The notes beneath the pieces are model-generated. The model had not been told where the DNA came from and ran no database searches. It worked only from the letters and a program-made list of their open reading frames with translations. This document shows positions 1 through 8,938 of a stretch of 64,000 nucleotides of DNA, one piece after another (position 1 is the first letter of the stretch; each line of letters begins with the position of its first letter). The stretch is from Williamsia herbipolensis (GTDB lineage: Bacteria > Actinomycetota > Actinomycetes > Mycobacteriales > Mycobacteriaceae): positions 62,001-126,000 of the forward strand of contig NZ_JXYP01000029.1 in NCBI RefSeq assembly GCF_000964005.1. The letters run 5' to 3'. Both the position numbers and the translations under genes were made by a program.

Positions 1-1096
1 TCCGTTTCTTAAGGAGACCAAGCAACTGTTTCTCGAAGTTCGATTGCCTGAACGGAGATAGTTCCACAGCCTGGATATCGACCCGTTCCAAGTTCGGCAT
101 AGTTGAGAAATCGGACTTCGCCAGTGGAACTATATGCCCGAGACTCCGGAGCTCCGGCGGGAAACCCGCGAATGCGAATGGCGTCCCAATGACCGGCACT
201 CCTCGGGAAAAGGATTCGATAACCTTCACTTTTGCGCCGCCACCGAGATGTACAGGAGCCAGCGTTACGTCGACTTTCGCGTAGAACTCGTCGACGTCCC
301 CGACCGGCCCCAGACACTCGACTCCGACAGGGATATCCAGGTTTTCAGATTCGTGGCCGGCGACGACCACGGTCCATCCAGCGTCGAGAAGCGGGCTGAG
401 CCAGTTTTCAACTAGGTGCCGATAGGCATCTCGATTCGGCCAGTAACGAAAGTTGGCGAGAAAGCCTGCAACTCGAGTGCCGTCACCTTGCCGCGCAACG
501 GAACGAAACTCCTGATCCGGCAACGGATTAGGTAGCCAGATTGCATCAATTCCACGTTTACGCAATACTGCGCAGTCGGACCATCCAGCACACGTAACGA
601 GGAGTGCGTGCTCGCATGCGTCACCTTCCAGCTTCTCCAGCCAGCGCGATTGGAGTTTCGATGTCGCGCGAGCTATACCGTGTCTGTCGCTTGCTTCTCT
701 TTTTGCAAAGTCACTCCATAGATCCATAAAGTCGACCCACAAGTATCTTGGGTCGCTCGCGTGCGCCAGACCCATCTGAGAGAGAACACAAACTGCAGTG
801 AGATCCGGCGCTTCAGACCTGCATCGTTGTCTGAGCTTCATATCGCGACCTGCAGCCTGTGTGGGCATTGGCAAGTAGATTTTTTTCAAACGTCTAAGTG
901 CTGAGACTACTGCTTTACGATACTCGTTCTGCTTATGGCCTGACTGAGACATACCGTCCGGATAAACGCAGTGTGTTAGTTCAGCAACACTCTCGATTGC
1001 AGACACGATCCCGCGGGTTCGCAGTGTGCCTCCATGCCGAGACGCATAGGGGTCATCGAGAGATATCACGAGGGCTTTTCCGATCAGCGACGGCAC
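1..1096 (-). CDS. Glycosyltransferase, GT4-like, 3' end outside window
   Basis: The open frame runs from a GTG at 1096 off the left edge, giving 365 codons here. An in-frame TAG lies directly upstream and a GAAAGG ribosome site sits about 8 bases before the GTG, so this start is well fixed. Near its C-terminal side the protein has GGGAKVKVIESFSRGVPVIG, the acceptor/donor-binding pattern of family-4 retaining glycosyltransferases (E-x7-E region and GxPVI loop). The N-terminal half is not recognisable to me. It follows the next glycosyltransferase after a few bases, so the two are probably co-transcribed, and should add a sugar to the lipid-linked polysaccharide on the cytoplasmic face. GC is near half, well below the rest of the window. 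Sugar specificity cannot be read. Confidence 0.8.
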   Translation of the reverse strand, partial: MPSLIGKALVISLDDPYASRHGGTLRTRGIVSAIESVAELTHCVYPDGMSQSGHKQNEYRKAVVSALRRLKKIYLPMPTQAAGRDMKLRQRCRSEAPDLTAVCVLSQMGLAHASDPRYLWVDFMDLWSDFAKREASDRHGIARATSKLQSRWLEKLEGDACEHALLVTCAGWSDCAVLRKRGIDAIWLPNPLPDQEFRSVARQGDGTRVAGFLANFRYWPNRDAYRHLVENWLSPLLDAGWTVVVAGHESENLDIPVGVECLGPVGDVDEFYAKVDVTLAPVHLGGGAKVKVIESFSRGVPVIGTPFAFAGFPPELRSLGHIVPLAKSDFSTMPNLERVDIQAVELSPFRQSNFEKQLLGLLKKR

Positions 1097-1100
1097 CTAG

Positions 1101-2279
1101 TCACCTTTCCCGAATCAGATTGAGTTTGCCGGCACGCTTCAATATCTCGTGCACATCGTTTAGATAACTGCTCATAGAAAATGTGGTTGACACGAAGTCT
1201 GAGCCGTTCTTTGCTATCCGGGCCGACAAATTAGTATCATCGAGGAGAACTTTGAGACCTTCGCTCAGGGCCTGGGCATTGTCGCGCTTCACGACGATTC
1301 CGGTGATAAGATGAGAAACAATTTCGCTGAGGCCATCTGCGTCCGTCACCACAACAGGTAGACCCGCTGCCATAGCCTCCGCAGCAACGGAGCCAAACGG
1401 CTCAATTCGGGATGGAACAACGGCTATGTCAGCTCCCGCAAGTGCGGCCGGGACGTCCTCAAGGTAGCCCCGAAAATTTACGCGGTTCTCAATTTTGAGG
1501 CGTCTTGCGATTTCGTGAAGATCATCTACAAACCATTCGTAGCCTGGAAATTCGTTACCAACGAGGTCAAGTGTGCAATCGTAGCCGTCGGCTAGAAGAT
1601 GGCTGAAGGATTCAAGTAAGACGTCTTGACCTTTTCGTGGGCTCAGACGCCCAACCGCAATCAGTCTTACTGATGCTTCGGTTCCCTTCGGCTGTACATC
1701 TGGGCTCAGCCTGTAGTCTTCCCACCGCTTTCCGTTGTAGACGACATTTGATTCTTTCTGCCACAGCAAGTTCCCGGCTACAAAACGCTGCGTTGCAGCC
1801 GAATTGCAAATGATTGATCCTGCGAGCAGCAGCGGGGCGGTTATAGCTAGGCGCGCGATCTTGCTGGCACTTGTCTCAGCCTCTCTAACGTGTACTACAC
1901 TAGGCCGTCGCGCGATGATGCTAGCGATAAGCCATACTGGCTGGATTATCGTGTTTACGTAAATGACATCGGGTTTCGTGTCGAGAATTAACCGAGTCGC
2001 TCGCATAATTGACCTAGGCAAGTCCAGCACTACCTTGATTAGCCCTCTGGCCGAAACGAGCGTTTTGCGCAAAGTAAGGATGTCGCACCGCACAATAGTG
2101 ACGTTCTGCTCGGCGGCGAAACGTTCGATCTTTCCCGTCGTGGACGGTACGACGAGATCAACAATACATCCCAATTCCTGGAGGCCAGCGGCCGTCAAGA
2201 CTGCCATGCGATCGCTGCCGTATAGATCCGTGCTGGGGTGGCACAGCATCACTCGCATCCCGCTCAGCGAGTCGCGCAT
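1101..2279 (-). CDS. Glycosyltransferase family 4 (GT-B fold)
   Basis: A 392-residue GT-B glycosyltransferase. The N-terminal domain begins at MRVMLCHPSTDLYGSDR, with the glycine/serine loop typical of GT4 enzymes. The C-terminal domain has the linker SVRLIAVGRLSPRKGQD and the nucleotide-sugar site EPFGSVAAEAMAAGLPVVVT with the E-x7-E pair. It would transfer a sugar from a nucleotide donor to a polyprenyl-linked intermediate. The ATG at 2279 is the longest start; the ATG at 2258 (MRVMLC) matches the family's N-terminus better and may be the real one, since neither has a strong Shine-Dalgarno. It lies in the GC-poor left 3 kb and precedes the partial glycosyltransferase. Likely an acquired polysaccharide-locus gene. 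Confidence 0.88.
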   Translation of the reverse strand: MRDSLSGMRVMLCHPSTDLYGSDRMAVLTAAGLQELGCIVDLVVPSTTGKIERFAAEQNVTIVRCDILTLRKTLVSARGLIKVVLDLPRSIMRATRLILDTKPDVIYVNTIIQPVWLIASIIARRPSVVHVREAETSASKIARLAITAPLLLAGSIICNSAATQRFVAGNLLWQKESNVVYNGKRWEDYRLSPDVQPKGTEASVRLIAVGRLSPRKGQDVLLESFSHLLADGYDCTLDLVGNEFPGYEWFVDDLHEIARRLKIENRVNFRGYLEDVPAALAGADIAVVPSRIEPFGSVAAEAMAAGLPVVVTDADGLSEIVSHLITGIVVKRDNAQALSEGLKVLLDDTNLSARIAKNGSDFVSTTFSMSSYLNDVHEILKRAGKLNLIRER

Positions 2280-3103
2280 GCTCTGCGGCAGTTTCGCGAA
2301 CTGAGTGTTCTCTCTGTCTGCGTCGCGCAGGGAACTGCTGATTCCGACACGTTACATTCCCTTCACTGGCCTGAGGTCAATTGGCTTCGCAGGCACGGGT
2401 GACGTGCGGCGGCGCGGACAACGTACATCGAACCGCCAAACATCATTTACGACAGGCGATTACGCCTGATGGACTCTTAGATGCCGTGCTCTAAGAAGCG
2501 CAGCGTCCCGCTGCAAACCTTGGCCTCTTCTGCCAGCGACCAAGCCCCGAGGAAATACTGTATGGCATATCCGTTCCACTGTCGCGGTGTGTAGTTCGAT
2601 CCGCCTACCGGCTGCGGACAGATATTGCTGGTGCGAAGTGCTCCTGGTAATGGTGCCACTGGTCGTGCGAGTCGAATCGACCACGGTGGCAGTGCTTTGT
2701 GGGCTCTCGGAGGGCAAGAGCCTCGTGTGCATTTTGTGAGCCGTTAGACCGGTTTGATGAGTTCCCGCGCCCATCCGGAATGAGCACACTCGCTACGAGT
2801 CGGATCACACCGTACTGGCTGGATCGGTCGTCACCAGTACAAACCCGCACGCTTTCGGACGAGGTCACCCCTTTTCTGTTAATCACTAACATAGTTCGCG
2901 TCCTACGACAGCTTCAGTGGCACCGTGGAAGCAAGTCCATGGGTCGGGCCTGAGCGTTACGGTTTCGTCTTCGTTCGGACGCATTGCGAATGACTAATAC
3001 TGGTGTTGATATCAGCATTCCTGAACACGAGAGTGAATTCGTAATAGAGTTCCGTACAGTTCTCCGTGATCCGCACGGACCAGGTGCCTCGAAGGTCAAG
3101 CGC
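2280..3103. other. Gene-poor stretch, possibly a decayed gene
   Basis: About 0.8 kb without an intact gene. On the minus strand between roughly 2460 and 2892, three frames carry short protein-like pieces that break off at stops, for example QWNGYAIQYFLGAWSLAEEA near 2550 and SSQYGVIRLVASVLIPDG near 2800. This is what a frameshifted pseudogene would look like, but I cannot name a family. Base composition is intermediate between the GC-poor left end and the GC-rich remainder, so the junction of an acquired segment may lie here. The 3' part should contain the promoter of the fcl gene. Confidence 0.35.
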
Positions 3104-4075
3104 ATGGACTCAGCACTCTTCGCCGATCGAGCGGTCTCCTCTGATGCGCGCGTGTATGTCGCCGGCCACCAAGGACTGGTGGGCTCTGCGGTGTGGCGGG
3201 CGTTCCAGGGCCGCGGTTTCGCCAATCTGATCGGTCGGTCGCACTCCGAACTCGAGCTCACCGATCGCCACGCGGTTTTCGACTTCTTCGCCAACGAGAA
3301 GCCAGACGTCGTGGTGCTCGCCGCCGCGAAAGTCGGTGGGATCATGGCCAACAGCACGTTTCCTGTCGACTTCATCAGCCAGAACCTTCAGGTCCAGGTC
3401 AATGTGCTCGACGCCGCTCTCGAGCATGGAGTCGAGCGCCTGCTGTTTCTCGGCTCCACGTGCATCTACCCCAAGTTCGCCGAGCAGCCGATTCGCGAAG
3501 ACGCACTCCTCACAGGCCTACTCGAGCCGACCAACGATGCTTACGCAATCGCCAAGATCGCGGGCATACTTCAGGTGCAGGCAGTGCGCCGGCAGTACGG
3601 GCTGCCATGGATCTCGGCCATGCCCACCAACCTCTATGGTCCGGGCGACAACTTCTCCCCCACCACCTCGCACGTGCTCCCGGCCCTGATCCGCCGCTAC
3701 GAGGAAGCACGCCTGTCCAACACCAAGAGTGTCGTCAACTGGGGCACCGGTACGCCGATGCGAGAGTTCCTCCACGTCGACGACATGGCAGCAGCGTGTC
3801 TTCACCTGCTCGACACATACGACGGACCGCAACAGGTGAACGTCGGGAGCGGGAAGGACCTCCCGATCAAGGACATCGCCACCATGGTCGCCGAGGCCGT
3901 CGGCTATGTGGGTGCCACCGAATGGGACACCAGCAAGCCCGACGGCACCCCACGAAAGTTGATCGACGTCAGCACCCTCCTCGGGAGCGGTTGGGAGCCG
4001 ACCATTGATCTACGCGAGGGTCTTACCTCCACAGTCGATTGGTTCCGGCAGAACGAACACGCAATCCGCGAGTAG
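3104..4075 (+). CDS. fcl: GDP-L-fucose synthase-like epimerase/reductase
   Basis: A 323-residue extended short-chain dehydrogenase. The ATG at 3104 is preferred over the in-frame ATG at 2984: GAAGG lies 8 bases upstream and the Rossmann motif GHQGLVG then falls at residues 21-27, as in the family. The S-Y-K triad is visible as LFLGSTCIYPK (S118) and NDAYAIAKIAG (Y147, K151), and the length matches Fcl/WcaG (about 310-320). Known Fcl enzymes convert GDP-4-keto-6-deoxy-D-mannose to GDP-L-fucose by 3,5-epimerisation and NADPH reduction, supplying fucose to exopolysaccharide. The usual partner gmd (GDP-mannose 4,6-dehydratase) is not in the window. It converges on the co-polymerase gene with only 6 bases between the stops. 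Confidence 0.9.
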   Translation: MDSALFADRAVSSDARVYVAGHQGLVGSAVWRAFQGRGFANLIGRSHSELELTDRHAVFDFFANEKPDVVVLAAAKVGGIMANSTFPVDFISQNLQVQVNVLDAALEHGVERLLFLGSTCIYPKFAEQPIREDALLTGLLEPTNDAYAIAKIAGILQVQAVRRQYGLPWISAMPTNLYGPGDNFSPTTSHVLPALIRRYEEARLSNTKSVVNWGTGTPMREFLHVDDMAAACLHLLDTYDGPQQVNVGSGKDLPIKDIATMVAEAVGYVGATEWDTSKPDGTPRKLIDVSTLLGSGWEPTIDLREGLTSTVDWFRQNEHAIRE

Positions 4076-4081
4076 CCCTCT

Positions 4082-5509
4082 TCAGATGTCGCCGGACCGT
4101 CTTTCCCGAAATCCGCTTATTCTTGCTTCGGGATCGCGAACGGTGCCGTTCAGGACGAGGCCGAGCACTCGCCCAGGCCCTTCGGAGAGTTCGGCGATCG
4201 TCTCGCCGAGATCGCCGAGTCGGGATACCCCCGATCGTGCTACCAACACCACGCCGTCGGCAACCCCGGCCATGATCGCTACGTCCGCGTCAGAATTCAC
4301 GGCGGATGTGTCCACGATGATGAATTCGAAGTGGTCGCGCAGCGTGTGGAAGAACATCGCTGCGGTATCCGACGTCAGGATGCGCGCTTTGTCGACCACG
4401 TCGGTTCCTGCTGTCACCACCGACAGATTGGTGACAGGGGTCGACTGCACCGCAGCGAGCGGATCGTGCGTTCGAAGCGCGTCAGTCAACCCGCCCACGC
4501 GATCGATGCCCATCACCGCATGGAGGGACGGCCGCCGCAAATTCGCGTCGACCAGCGCAACTCGGTGCTCGCCGAGGGCAGCGAAGGCCAGCGCGAGGTT
4601 GACGGCGATCAGGGATTTGCCCTCCCCTGCTACCGCACTCGAGACGACAAGTAGACGAGGTGGTTCGTCCACCGCAGCGAAACTGAGTGCAGTACGAATT
4701 CGACGGACAGCCTCGATCACCGCAGTCGATCGCTGGGTGAAGTCCAACTCGACGTGGCCGGCCAGCGCTGGGTCGAATGGGACCTCGCCCAACAGGGCGA
4801 TGTCGGGCAACGACGCCAGATCCTGCGGCCGCCGAATCCGGGAGCTCAGGCGATCCAACGCGACCGACACAGCGCAAGAGATCAGTAGAGCGGCCGCCAT
4901 GGCCAGGGGAATCTGCACGGCGCGATCGGGAAACAATGCAGAATCAGGCGCCGCGGCACCATCCACCGGCACGATCTTGACCGTCGGACCGTCAGTCGAA
5001 TTCTGTTCCAGAACAGCCACGTACGCCGTCACAGCCGACGCCACTGCATTGGCGAGTTCGACCGCTTGGCGTCTATCAGCTCTCCGCACGCTGAATTCGA
5101 TCACGGTGGTTCCGGGATCCACGGCGGCCGACAACGCGCCTCTGGCCTCATCGATCGACATCGCAGGACGCACCCCGCGCACGGCACGATTCAACACCTG
5201 CTCCGACGACGCCAGACCCGCATACGAGCGGGCGCGTTCCACCGACGACAGCGAACCCGCGTACACGTCCGCGGCCGTTTGCGTCGACTGTTGCGTATCG
5301 ACAGTCACATACACACTTGCGCGGGCCTCGTAGACCTTTTGCTGCTGACCCGTGAGGAGATAGGCCCCCACCCCACTCAGCAGGGTGAATATGAGGAGCA
5401 GGGGCCAACGCCGGCGCATGTTGCGTACCAAGAGGTTCAGGACTGGATCGTTCGCAGGATCGCGTCGGCCTTGGAGGACCGGACCGCGCCGGCTGTAGGC
5501 GAACGTCAT
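4082..5509 (-). CDS. Wzz/BY-kinase-type polysaccharide co-polymerase
   Basis: A 475-residue fusion of a Wzz-type chain-length domain (membrane segments near 36-53 and 200-217, extracytoplasmic loop between) and a P-loop domain of the bacterial tyrosine kinase family. Walker A is AVAGEGKS (293-300), the A' region is VALVDANLRRP (317-327) and the B region is FIIVDTSAV (396-404). The family consensus is DxD in A' and DTPP in B, so both are altered. No tyrosine occurs after residue 163, so the usual C-terminal Tyr cluster is absent and autophosphorylation is doubtful. It probably regulates polymer length with the Wzy-like protein encoded upstream. Its ATG overlaps the stop of the GT2 gene (ATGA), making it the last gene of a four-gene operon. 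Confidence 0.85.
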   Translation of the reverse strand: MTFAYSRRGPVLQGRRDPANDPVLNLLVRNMRRRWPLLLIFTLLSGVGAYLLTGQQQKVYEARASVYVTVDTQQSTQTAADVYAGSLSSVERARSYAGLASSEQVLNRAVRGVRPAMSIDEARGALSAAVDPGTTVIEFSVRRADRRQAVELANAVASAVTAYVAVLEQNSTDGPTVKIVPVDGAAAPDSALFPDRAVQIPLAMAAALLISCAVSVALDRLSSRIRRPQDLASLPDIALLGEVPFDPALAGHVELDFTQRSTAVIEAVRRIRTALSFAAVDEPPRLLVVSSAVAGEGKSLIAVNLALAFAALGEHRVALVDANLRRPSLHAVMGIDRVGGLTDALRTHDPLAAVQSTPVTNLSVVTAGTDVVDKARILTSDTAAMFFHTLRDHFEFIIVDTSAVNSDADVAIMAGVADGVVLVARSGVSRLGDLGETIAELSEGPGRVLGLVLNGTVRDPEARISGFRERRSGDI

Positions 5510-6381
5510 GACAACGCATACCGCCGATAGCGCGAGCGCATCAGTGACGGTCGTTCGGGATCGTCGCCGATCGTCCGCGACGATCCTGCGCCACCGGCGA
5601 TCACCGTGGCGCGGAAGCCGAGTTCACGGGCATACCCGCCGTTGACCACTTTGCTCGCAACCCTCACACCGCGCGCGTATCGCGCCCGCCAAGGCCCGGG
5701 AGTGATCCCGAACTTCTCGTCGAGTGCCGCGTGCTCGCGCTGAACGAGATCGGCCAGCCGCGCGGACGCCTGCTGATCGTGCCGTGTGAAACCCGCGTGA
5801 GCTCGCCCCGTGTAATGAAACCGACCGCCCGCCCGAAGGATCTCGAGCCAGAGTTCCCAGTCCATCATTGTCTTGTTCTCAACGTTCCACCCGCCGGCAC
5901 CTTCGATGAAAGACCGGCGAACGAAAGCGGTGCACGATGGCAGGCTCGAACCGAAGTGCTCCAGCACGATCGGGCGCATTGCGTGCTGGGTCACGAGGCG
6001 AATCACTCGATTTTCCGGGGTCACCTCGACGAAGTCCCCGTAGATCAGGTCGCATGAATCGCTTTGGATGATCGTCAGGATCTGTTCCAGCACACCATCG
6101 AAGTAGAACTCGTCACAGTTCAGCCAACCGATCCATTCGCCTGCGGCCATGTTCAGCGCGGTGTTGAGTGCATCGGATTGCCCTCGGTCGCGCTGCGAGA
6201 CCCACCGAGTGTCGGTCCTCTCGAGGTACGCGAGCGAACCGTCCGACGAGCCACCATCGGCCACGATGTGCTCGACTCGCCCGTCAAGGGCGCTCGGTAA
6301 CACCGAGTCGACGCACCGGGGGAGGAATGGCATGCCGTTGAAGGTCGGGGTCAAAACGGACAACAGCGGCGTGAATGTCAC
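5506..6381 (-). CDS. Glycosyltransferase family 2
   Basis: A 291-residue GT-A glycosyltransferase. The start chosen is the GTG at 6381, whose GTGA overlaps the stop of the polymerase gene; a longer in-frame start at 6480 would run 100 bases into that gene. The N-terminus LLSVLTPTFNGMPFLPRCVD and VEHIVADGGSSDGS are the classic GT2 nucleotide-binding segments. The metal-binding position reads LNCDEFYFDG, a CDE variant of the usual DxD. The C-terminus is positively charged. It should act on the cytoplasmic face, adding one sugar of the repeat unit. It lies between the polymerase and co-polymerase genes, with 4-base overlaps on both sides. Confidence 0.88.
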   Translation of the reverse strand: MTFTPLLSVLTPTFNGMPFLPRCVDSVLPSALDGRVEHIVADGGSSDGSLAYLERTDTRWVSQRDRGQSDALNTALNMAAGEWIGWLNCDEFYFDGVLEQILTIIQSDSCDLIYGDFVEVTPENRVIRLVTQHAMRPIVLEHFGSSLPSCTAFVRRSFIEGAGGWNVENKTMMDWELWLEILRAGGRFHYTGRAHAGFTRHDQQASARLADLVQREHAALDEKFGITPGPWRARYARGVRVASKVVNGGYARELGFRATVIAGGAGSSRTIGDDPERPSLMRSRYRRYALS

Positions 6382-7931
6382 GAAGTGACCACCGTTGACC
6401 GTCGTCGTGTTCTCCCGGTCCCGATCGATCTGGGCAAGCGGGACCCCGTCGTCCCGCCGCCTGAAACTCGGAGCGAGCAAGGCCGCCGGATCACCACCAG
6501 GGCTCCGGCGAGGAAAGTGAAGATGATCGCACTCGACGTCGGATTAACCACGATGGGATTGACCAATCCTCCGAACAGACCCGCGTTCGCCACCATCACC
6601 ATCACGACCGCGGCGTGAAACCGCGGGGCCGACACCATCGCCCGTGACCTCGAGACGGCGTACGTGGTCGCTCCGAAAACGCCCACGAACAATGCCGCGG
6701 CCACTACCCCACCACCCAGGTACATCGTCAGCACATCGCTGTGGGCCGGCACCACGCGACGCTCACCGGACAACACTGCGACGATGGACAGATTGTTGGT
6801 GAACAGCCTCGACACGATCGGGTTGTGCACTTCGGTGAAAACTTGATTGTAGAGATTCTCCCGAGTCACGGAGTTGTCGACTTTACCCACGGTCACGAAG
6901 TAGGACGAGCTCGCTTTTAGCAGGTAATCGACGTTGAAGGCCACGAGAAGAAGACCGACGACGAAGCCGCCCGACAGAAGCGCAGGCATCAGAGGACCCC
7001 GGTAACGAGGCAGCACAATGACGGCTGTCACTACCACCGAGATGACAACCAACACGTATGTGCCGGCCGGGTTCTGGATGAACGCAAACAATGTCGCCAA
7101 CACCCCGAAAGCAGTGAGCGAGGGCGATCGCGCAGCCAACCCGAACCCGATCGCCCCGACGAACACGATCGACTTCTCGTGGTTGAACACCAGGTCCGAC
7201 ACAGGCGAACCAGGCGTATACGCCAAACCCACCAGGATGATCAAGACCCCACACCCCGCACCCGCGTATTTCATCCACCGGCGGAACTGGTCTGGGGTCG
7301 AGGAATCGGCGACCGTGAACGGCACCGCGACAAGCAACATCGGAAGAAGCACGGGCAGTGCGGTGTTCGGAATTCCCGAGGCCAGCCGTCCCCACAGACT
7401 CCCGCCGATGCCGACCACGCACAGCACGAGAGCAAGGCCACTGGGGAGTACAAAAGCGCTGGACAGTGCTGGGCGAAGCGCGAGCACCGTCGCCGCCACC
7501 GCGAACAACGCCAGATACTTGCCGCCGGGGAAGAGGAACACCGCGCCATTGAAGTTCGCAAACGTGCATGCAATGACAACGAGGACGAGTGCGAACACAC
7601 AATGATTCGCAACCGCGTCAGCGCAGTACAGCCATGTGGCCCCGGCGAAGACAGCGCCTGCCACCGCCAGCGCAGCCAGAGCCGGCGACGACGCGACCAC
7701 CGCGCCGAAGCCGAGGCCCGAGGCAAAGAAGACGACGATCGCCGCAACGATTTTTGTGCGGTTGCGATGCGGATCAGGCTGAAGAACGAGCCGAATCTCC
7801 GATCGGAGGGACCGCGGATCGAAGCGATAGTTCTTCCGGCTCACGGCCTCGCGTGCATGCCGACCCCGAGGGGGCTGCGACCGGTCCGCCACGTCCCCCT
7901 TCCCGAACTCGAAGATCGGCGTCGAAGTCAT
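6378..7931 (-). CDS. Wzy-like polysaccharide polymerase / O-antigen ligase-like membrane protein
   Basis: A 517-residue protein with about 50 cytoplasmic residues, then about ten to twelve hydrophobic segments between residues 55 and 490, separated by a long loop (roughly 335-390) that contains charged and aromatic residues. This topology fits the Wzy/WaaL superfamily, whose members join lipid-linked repeat units on the outer face of the membrane. Sequence conservation in this family is low, so the call rests on topology and on its place between GT26, GT2 and co-polymerase genes. The start ATG overlaps the stop of the GT26 gene (ATGA) and its TGA overlaps the GTG of the GT2 gene. Whether it polymerises or ligates cannot be read from the sequence. 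Confidence 0.75.
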   Translation of the reverse strand: MTSTPIFEFGKGDVADRSQPPRGRHAREAVSRKNYRFDPRSLRSEIRLVLQPDPHRNRTKIVAAIVVFFASGLGFGAVVASSPALAALAVAGAVFAGATWLYCADAVANHCVFALVLVVIACTFANFNGAVFLFPGGKYLALFAVAATVLALRPALSSAFVLPSGLALVLCVVGIGGSLWGRLASGIPNTALPVLLPMLLVAVPFTVADSSTPDQFRRWMKYAGAGCGVLIILVGLAYTPGSPVSDLVFNHEKSIVFVGAIGFGLAARSPSLTAFGVLATLFAFIQNPAGTYVLVVISVVVTAVIVLPRYRGPLMPALLSGGFVVGLLLVAFNVDYLLKASSSYFVTVGKVDNSVTRENLYNQVFTEVHNPIVSRLFTNNLSIVAVLSGERRVVPAHSDVLTMYLGGGVVAAALFVGVFGATTYAVSRSRAMVSAPRFHAAVVMVMVANAGLFGGLVNPIVVNPTSSAIIFTFLAGALVVIRRPCSLRVSGGGTTGSRLPRSIGTGRTRRRSTVVTS

Positions 7932-8776
7932 CGCACAGTTCCGAAGGGGTCGCCGTGGCGGACCATCTTCCGCCCGAAACCGCGTCTCACCACAATCGAC
8001 AGGAACACTGCGTTACCGATCAGGTAACGCCGCCAGAGACGCCGCGGGTCGCTCCCCAGGCGAAACGCCCATTCCAATCCGGAGTTCTGCAGCCACAATG
8101 GAGCCTCGGGCATGGTTCCAGCGAGAAAGTCGAACGCGGCGCCGACGGCGACGAAGGTCGCGTCCACGCGATCGGCCAAGCCCACCACCGCTTCGTCCTG
8201 CTTGGGTGCACCGAGTCCCACCCACACGACGTCGGCGCGCGACTGCGTCACCACCTCGGCTCCGTAGCGGAAGAACTCCTCATCGAGCGGCGCGAACGGC
8301 GGAGCCCACGACCCGACAACCTGCAGGCCCGGGTACGCGGTTTCCGTAGCAGTGATCAGCTTCGTCAGGGTCTCCGGAGTAGTACCGAGAAAGAAGTGCC
8401 GGACATCCATGGCTCGGCCCGAATCGAGGGCGGTTCGAAAGAGGGTGGCGCCGCGAACGCGATGTGCTCGGTGCCGGAGGGAACGAGAACGCAGTTTCAT
8501 CACCCAGACAACCGGTAATCCGTCCGGGAAGTTGATACCCGGGCTTGCGAGCAAGTCACGGTAGGCGGCGTCTCGTGAGGCAAGGGCGACTTCCTTGGCG
8601 CCTACGAGCCGTACGGCCCAACCAGTACGAACACCGCCTCCGCGACATTCACGGCTCGTGAGGAATTGCGCCGCATCTGCGATGTCGGTGACCACCACCG
8701 GGACATCCCCGACCCACGCCAATTTCTGCCCTCCGTAAGAGGGCTTTCCACTCTGCGGATGAAAGGTTTTCTCCAT
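7928..8776 (-). CDS. WecG/TagA/CpsF family glycosyltransferase (GT26)
   Basis: A 282-residue protein with the hallmarks of GT26: INFPDGLPVVWVMKL around 90-100, ADVVWVGLGAPKQD near 195 with the GLGAPKQE-type signature, FVAVGAAFDFLAG, and the C-terminal GLEWAFRLGSDPRRLWRRY. Known relatives (TagA, WecG) add N-acetylmannosamine or its uronic acid to an undecaprenyl-linked GlcNAc as the second step of a glycan. That would place it early in repeat-unit assembly. It is the first gene of the minus-strand operon and is divergent from the GT-C gene at 8939, with about 160 bases between them that should hold both promoters. Confidence 0.9.
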   Translation of the reverse strand: MEKTFHPQSGKPSYGGQKLAWVGDVPVVVTDIADAAQFLTSRECRGGGVRTGWAVRLVGAKEVALASRDAAYRDLLASPGINFPDGLPVVWVMKLRSRSLRHRAHRVRGATLFRTALDSGRAMDVRHFFLGTTPETLTKLITATETAYPGLQVVGSWAPPFAPLDEEFFRYGAEVVTQSRADVVWVGLGAPKQDEAVVGLADRVDATFVAVGAAFDFLAGTMPEAPLWLQNSGLEWAFRLGSDPRRLWRRYLIGNAVFLSIVVRRGFGRKMVRHGDPFGTVR

Positions 8777-8938
8777 CAGGTCCCGTGGTTTCGAAGGTTT
8801 TTGCGGACAGTGCGCCTTTCACGATTTACGGAAAGCAGACCACCCGAACATTACTCACCTGAACGCCTCCCTGGGGCATCGAAAGCCGCAGAGTGTTCCC
8901 CGATTGACCAACATCGGCCGATGCCAGACACTGGGCGA

